Source: Acidobacteriaceae bacterium
GTDB lineage: Bacteria; Acidobacteriota; Terriglobia; Terriglobales; Acidobacteriaceae
Length of the DNA stretch: 64,000 nt
Assembly: GCA_021323655.1 (NCBI GenBank)
Contig: JAJPKO010000018.1
Span: 1 to 64,000 of the forward strand
Direction: 5' to 3'
In this document: positions 60,702-64,000 of the stretch, in pieces
How positions within the stretch are numbered: position 1 is the stretch's first letter
How the letters are laid out: each line of letters starts with the position of its first letter
Translations under genes and position numbers: made by a program
The notes under the pieces: model-generated
Told to the model about the DNA's origin: nothing
The model's database searches: none
Seen by the model: the letters and a program-made list of their open reading frames with translations, nothing else

Positions 60702-62029
60702 AGCGAAAACTCTCTGCCATCGAACACATGATTGATGGCAACATCGTCTACGTTGCAACGCTGGAAGGCAGCGTCCCGCCCGAACGCCTCCGCCGCGCGC
60801 TCGACCAGGTGCAGCGCAAACACCCTGCGCTGCGCGCTGTGCTTCGCCAGGAACAGGATGGGCTTTATTACGAAGAAGACTGCGCTCCCGAAGTCCCCTT
60901 GCGCTTCGTTCCCCGCACAAAGGCAGATGATCTCCAGCGCGAGTGCCACGCCGAACTCACCACGCCCTTCGCTTTCGGGCAGCCGCAGTTAAGGCTTGTA
61001 AGTCTTCAGGCAGAACAGGAATGCGACCTGCTGTTTGCCTCCTCGCACCGCATCTGCGACGGCATGAGCATGCTCACCATTGTGCGAGAAGTATTGCGGC
61101 TGCTTCATGCCGACGAGGAACTGGTCCCATATGCCCACGTCACCACACGCAACATAATCGGAGACTATCAGCCTCCGCATCCACGGAAGCGAAAGCTGAA
61201 GGCGCACATGCTGAACGCCGCCCTGATGCTGATTCCGGTTTCACGGCGTCAGCCTGAAAACAAGGAGTACCACCTTGCATGGGCCCTCGATCCCGCCCTC
61301 ACCCATGCCGTAAAGGAGCGCTGCAAAGCCGAAGGGACCTCCATCCACGCCGCCCTCTTTGTCGCCCTGGACCGCTCTCTCTGTTCCGTTCTGGGCAGAA
61401 AAAAATTGCCCGCATGGATTGAAAGCCCCATGGATGTTCGCCGCGGACGTTCCACCAGTCTCAAGCCCGACATGCTCTTCTTCGGTGGAGGCAGCCTCAA
61501 AATTCACACCGGAGAAGCCATTGAACAAGACTTCTGGACCAGGGCCCGCGCCATTCATCAGGAGCTGCGAAACAAGATTGATCAGGAACTGTTCGACATC
61601 CCCGGCCGCTACCACTTCAATGAATTGCTTCGCCCCGTTCCCAATGGCCGCATCCAGACGATGGTCCAACTCGGCGACCTCTTAAAAGTCAACGGCAGTT
61701 GGAACCGTTTTGCCTTGTCAAATCTCGGCAACATCGAAGTCAGCGATGAGGGCTCCCCGTTCCGCCTCAAAGACCTCTGCCTCTATGTGCATTCTTTTAA
61801 TTTCAGGCTGCTGGGCCTCGTTGCTTACACCCTTCATGGCAAAATGCGCTTCTACTACGCAGGCGATGAAAGATGTCTCACCCGCGCCCAGGCGGATGCC
61901 CTGTGCAGTGCATTCACAAACCTTCTTCAACAGCAGACGGCGCAGGTCCAGCAAAACGAGCTACAGGGGCCATTGAGTGCAATCGCCCAATGGTCTCAAT
62001 TTTCCGTCACCGGAGAGAAAACAGCATGA
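60698..62029 (+). CDS. Stand-alone condensation-superfamily acyltransferase (third of three)
   Basis: Protein of 443 aa starting at GTG inside a GTGA overlap. Catalytic His117 and Asp121 are in SHRICDG; the late strand reads ALSNLGNIEVS. It is more distant from the other two than they are from each other (for example FFGGGSLKIHTGEAIEQDFW and no ESSLP block), so it is not a recent copy. Likely a third acylation step. It ends in an ATGA overlap with the permease gene. Confidence 0.87.
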   Translation: MKRKLSAIEHMIDGNIVYVATLEGSVPPERLRRALDQVQRKHPALRAVLRQEQDGLYYEEDCAPEVPLRFVPRTKADDLQRECHAELTTPFAFGQPQLRLVSLQAEQECDLLFASSHRICDGMSMLTIVREVLRLLHADEELVPYAHVTTRNIIGDYQPPHPRKRKLKAHMLNAALMLIPVSRRQPENKEYHLAWALDPALTHAVKERCKAEGTSIHAALFVALDRSLCSVLGRKKLPAWIESPMDVRRGRSTSLKPDMLFFGGGSLKIHTGEAIEQDFWTRARAIHQELRNKIDQELFDIPGRYHFNELLRPVPNGRIQTMVQLGDLLKVNGSWNRFALSNLGNIEVSDEGSPFRLKDLCLYVHSFNFRLLGLVAYTLHGKMRFYYAGDERCLTRAQADALCSAFTNLLQQQTAQVQQNELQGPLSAIAQWSQFSVTGEKTA

Positions 62030-62772
62030 GTGCGATTTACGTCTTGTGGTTGCGGGAGCTGAAGCGTTATCTGCGTTCGCGCGTGCAGATCATCGGTTCG
62101 CTCGCGCAACCTGCTTTTTACCTGCTGGCCCTTGGTTTCGGTTTTAATTATGTTTTTGAAAAAGCAGGGCAGGGCAGCTACATGCAGTTCATGGCGCCCG
62201 GCATGATCGGCATGACCGTGCTCCTCAGCGCCATCTTCTCCGGAGTCACCATGCTCTGGGATCGCCAGTTTGGCGTGCTCAAGGCCGCCCTCGTTTCTCC
62301 CGTCCCGCGTCTCTCCATCATGTTAGGGCGCACACTCGGCGGAGCAACCGTCGGTGTCTTTCAGGGCGTTCTCATCCTGCTCCTGTGCATGCTTGCCGGC
62401 TTTCGTCCGCAGCATTGGTTTGCTGTTGTTTCCGCATTCGGTTTCGTTGCCGCCATCTCTCTCTCTTTTGCCGCACTCGGAACCATGATCGGCTCCGCGG
62501 TCAAGGACATGCAGAGCTTTCAGGTCATCGGCAACTTTATGGTCATGCCCATGGTCTTTCTCTCTGGCGCGCTCTATCCGCTGAGTCATCAGCCCAAAGT
62601 CCTCACCATCATCACTACCCTTAACCCGCTCTCTTATGGAGTGGACGGCCTCCGCGGAACACTCATCGGCTCATGGCACTTCAGTTATCTTCTGGACATG
62701 GGTCTGCTCACCTGCCTGGGAACACTCTTTCTCGTCCTGGGCGCGTGGTTCTTTTCACGGCTGGAAATTTAA
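62026..62772 (+). CDS. ABC-2 type transporter permease
   Basis: Six-helix ABC-2 permease of 248 aa (DrrB/NodJ-like): YVLWLRELKRYLRSRVQIIGSLAQPAFYLLALG, GMTVLLSAIFSGVTMLWDRQFGVLKAALVSP, FMVMPMVFLSGALYPL and the final YGVDGLRG block. It probably exports or flips the finished glycolipid. Its ATPase is not in the window upstream; it is expected past position 64000 or elsewhere. Confidence 0.93.
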   Translation: MSAIYVLWLRELKRYLRSRVQIIGSLAQPAFYLLALGFGFNYVFEKAGQGSYMQFMAPGMIGMTVLLSAIFSGVTMLWDRQFGVLKAALVSPVPRLSIMLGRTLGGATVGVFQGVLILLLCMLAGFRPQHWFAVVSAFGFVAAISLSFAALGTMIGSAVKDMQSFQVIGNFMVMPMVFLSGALYPLSHQPKVLTIITTLNPLSYGVDGLRGTLIGSWHFSYLLDMGLLTCLGTLFLVLGAWFFSRLEI

Positions 62773-62784
62773 GGCGCCCGCATC

Positions 62785-64000
62785 ATGAAGGTCATCCTCT
62801 TTGCTGCCGGGTCCGATGGCGAAATCCACCCTCATCTCGGAATTGGCCGCGCTCTCATGGAACGTGGCCATCACATCGTCTTCATCACCACGTTTAACTA
62901 TGTCGCCGCGGCGCAGCAATGCGGCTTTGAAGTACTCAGTTTTCTCGGCGAAGATGAAAAGCAGGATTTTCTCAGCAGCACAAACCACCTTGGTACCATC
63001 GCGAAAGTAAGAAGCTATCTTCGCTTCCTGGCGCGCAAGGCCGCTGAAATCTGCGATCTCGCTGCCAGCCACCTCGATGAGCAGACACTGCTCGTGGGCC
63101 CGCCATTCTTTTATGTCATCGCAAGGCTGTTGCACGCCCGCTATGGAACTCCTTACGCCTCGACCGTGCTGGTTCCCGCGCATCTTTATTCGTTGAAGGA
63201 CCCTCCGGCCTTCAAGTCCCTGCGGTGGTTCTCTTCACTGCCGTACTTCCTTCGCAAGCCCGTCTTTCAGGCTGGAGAACGTCTGCTCATAGATCCCTTC
63301 TTCCGCACGCTGCTGAAGAGGCCCTGTAAACAAATGGCCCTGCCCCTGCCGCGCCGCGTCATCAGCAGGTGGTGGTATTCTCCGCAAAAGATCGTCGCCT
63401 TGTTCTATGACTGGTTCTCTCCGGCCCCGGAAGATTGGCCTGATCAGATCGCATTCGCCGGGTTTCCTCTGTTTCATCCGGTTGCGGACAGCCAGTTGAG
63501 CGTGGGCCTGTCGCATTTCCTCAATGCCGGACCGCCTCCCATAGTTTTCAATCCCGGGACCGAAACGCAAAATCCGCGCCTGTTTTTTCAAGCCACCCTC
63601 GCAGCCGTGCAAAAGCTGGGAGCGCGTGGCGTCTTCCTCACCCGCTTTGCGGATCAGCTGCCGGACCTGCCCGAAACCGTGTGGCATGAGACCTACACGT
63701 CCCTGCCGCAGTTACTGCCAAGGGCCAGCGCGCTGGTGCATCATGGCGGAATCGGTACCATCGCCCTCGCGCTCCAGGCAGGTCTTCCGCAGCTCGTGCT
63801 GCCCACCTGGACCGACCAGCTCGACAATGGACAACGCGTCGAACGCCTCGGTTGTGGTCTCGTGCAGCTCGCTCCATTCGACACTGACGCTCTCACCACA
63901 AAGCTCCACCACCTGCTCACTTCATCACAGGTACAGCAGGCTTGCCGCTCCATCCAGCCCCAAATCGAACCAGGCGAGACCGTATGCGGCCGTATCGCGG
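62785..64000 (+). CDS. UGT-type glycosyltransferase, cut by the window end
   Basis: First 405 residues of a second GT-B glycosyltransferase; the frame is open at the window edge. N-terminal LFAAGSDGEIHPHLGIGRALMERGHHIVFIT and the donor-binding LVHHGGIGTIALALQAGLPQLVLPTWTDQLDN are clear. It resembles the rhamnosyltransferase RhlB/macrolide-glycosyltransferase group and differs clearly from the other UGT in this operon, so a second sugar is likely. ATG 62785 is 12 bases after the permease stop codon; the ribosome binding site is weak. Confidence 0.9.
   Translation, partial: MKVILFAAGSDGEIHPHLGIGRALMERGHHIVFITTFNYVAAAQQCGFEVLSFLGEDEKQDFLSSTNHLGTIAKVRSYLRFLARKAAEICDLAASHLDEQTLLVGPPFFYVIARLLHARYGTPYASTVLVPAHLYSLKDPPAFKSLRWFSSLPYFLRKPVFQAGERLLIDPFFRTLLKRPCKQMALPLPRRVISRWWYSPQKIVALFYDWFSPAPEDWPDQIAFAGFPLFHPVADSQLSVGLSHFLNAGPPPIVFNPGTETQNPRLFFQATLAAVQKLGARGVFLTRFADQLPDLPETVWHETYTSLPQLLPRASALVHHGGIGTIALALQAGLPQLVLPTWTDQLDNGQRVERLGCGLVQLAPFDTDALTTKLHHLLTSSQVQQACRSIQPQIEPGETVCGRIA

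Overview
The window reads as chromosomal DNA of an Acidobacteriota bacterium, most likely class Terriglobia (the Acidobacterium/Terriglobus/Granulicella group). This is inferred from moderately high GC, an 805-residue duplicated permease of the ADOP type (a family named for Acidobacteria), a B12-dependent class II ribonucleotide reductase, a TonB-type protein, a type IV pilus/type II secretion-like operon and many exported lipoproteins. No rRNA, tRNA, CRISPR array, insertion sequence or phage gene was seen.

Positions 1-44,617 are mostly housekeeping and envelope genes in short, often divergent units. They include a 3-hydroxyacyl-CoA dehydrogenase, a cupin, two lipoproteins and an M28 peptidase. 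A peroxide-defence operon follows (Fur/PerR-type regulator, AhpC, AhpD) with a clear palindromic operator. Next come an outer-membrane protein, an Ntn hydrolase, nadA, the ADOP permease, miaA, a TonB-like protein, a MogA-type protein, a DedA protein, ada, metK, a GH51 arabinofuranosidase, an ArsR/AHSA1 pair, a large exported protein of unknown function and nrdJ. After these lie an adenosine-deaminase-family enzyme, an amino-acid permease that appears to start at CTG, a 51-residue basic protein, uvrD/pcrA, a LOG protein, PPK2, tatA, an M16 protease, an NPP-type phosphodiesterase, an N-acetylglucosamine kinase and a BNR-repeat protein.

Positions 44,756-51,225 hold a seven-gene type IV pilus/type II secretion-like operon (GspF, GspE, PilM-, PilN-, PilO- and PilP-like proteins, and a pseudopilin). 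No secretin gene lies downstream in the window.

Positions 51,617-64,000 hold a tightly overlapping operon that I cannot match to a described pathway. It encodes a single-module C-A-T-TE synthetase whose adenylation pocket reads as glycine-specific, a UGT-type glycosyltransferase, two stand-alone condensation-superfamily acyltransferases, a rhamnosyltransferase-like GT2, a third acyltransferase, an ABC-2 export permease and a second UGT-type glycosyltransferase cut by the window end. Almost every junction is a 4-base ATGA/GTGA overlap. The simplest reading is a pathway that makes, multiply glycosylates, multiply acylates and exports an acyl-glycine-based glycolipid. A roughly 390-base AT-richer leader with a promoter-like sequence and a TGTAAC-N7-GTTACA palindrome precedes it.

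Two families of short dispersed repeats recur. Some copies lie inside genes and are translated, in nrdJ, uvrD and the LOG gene.
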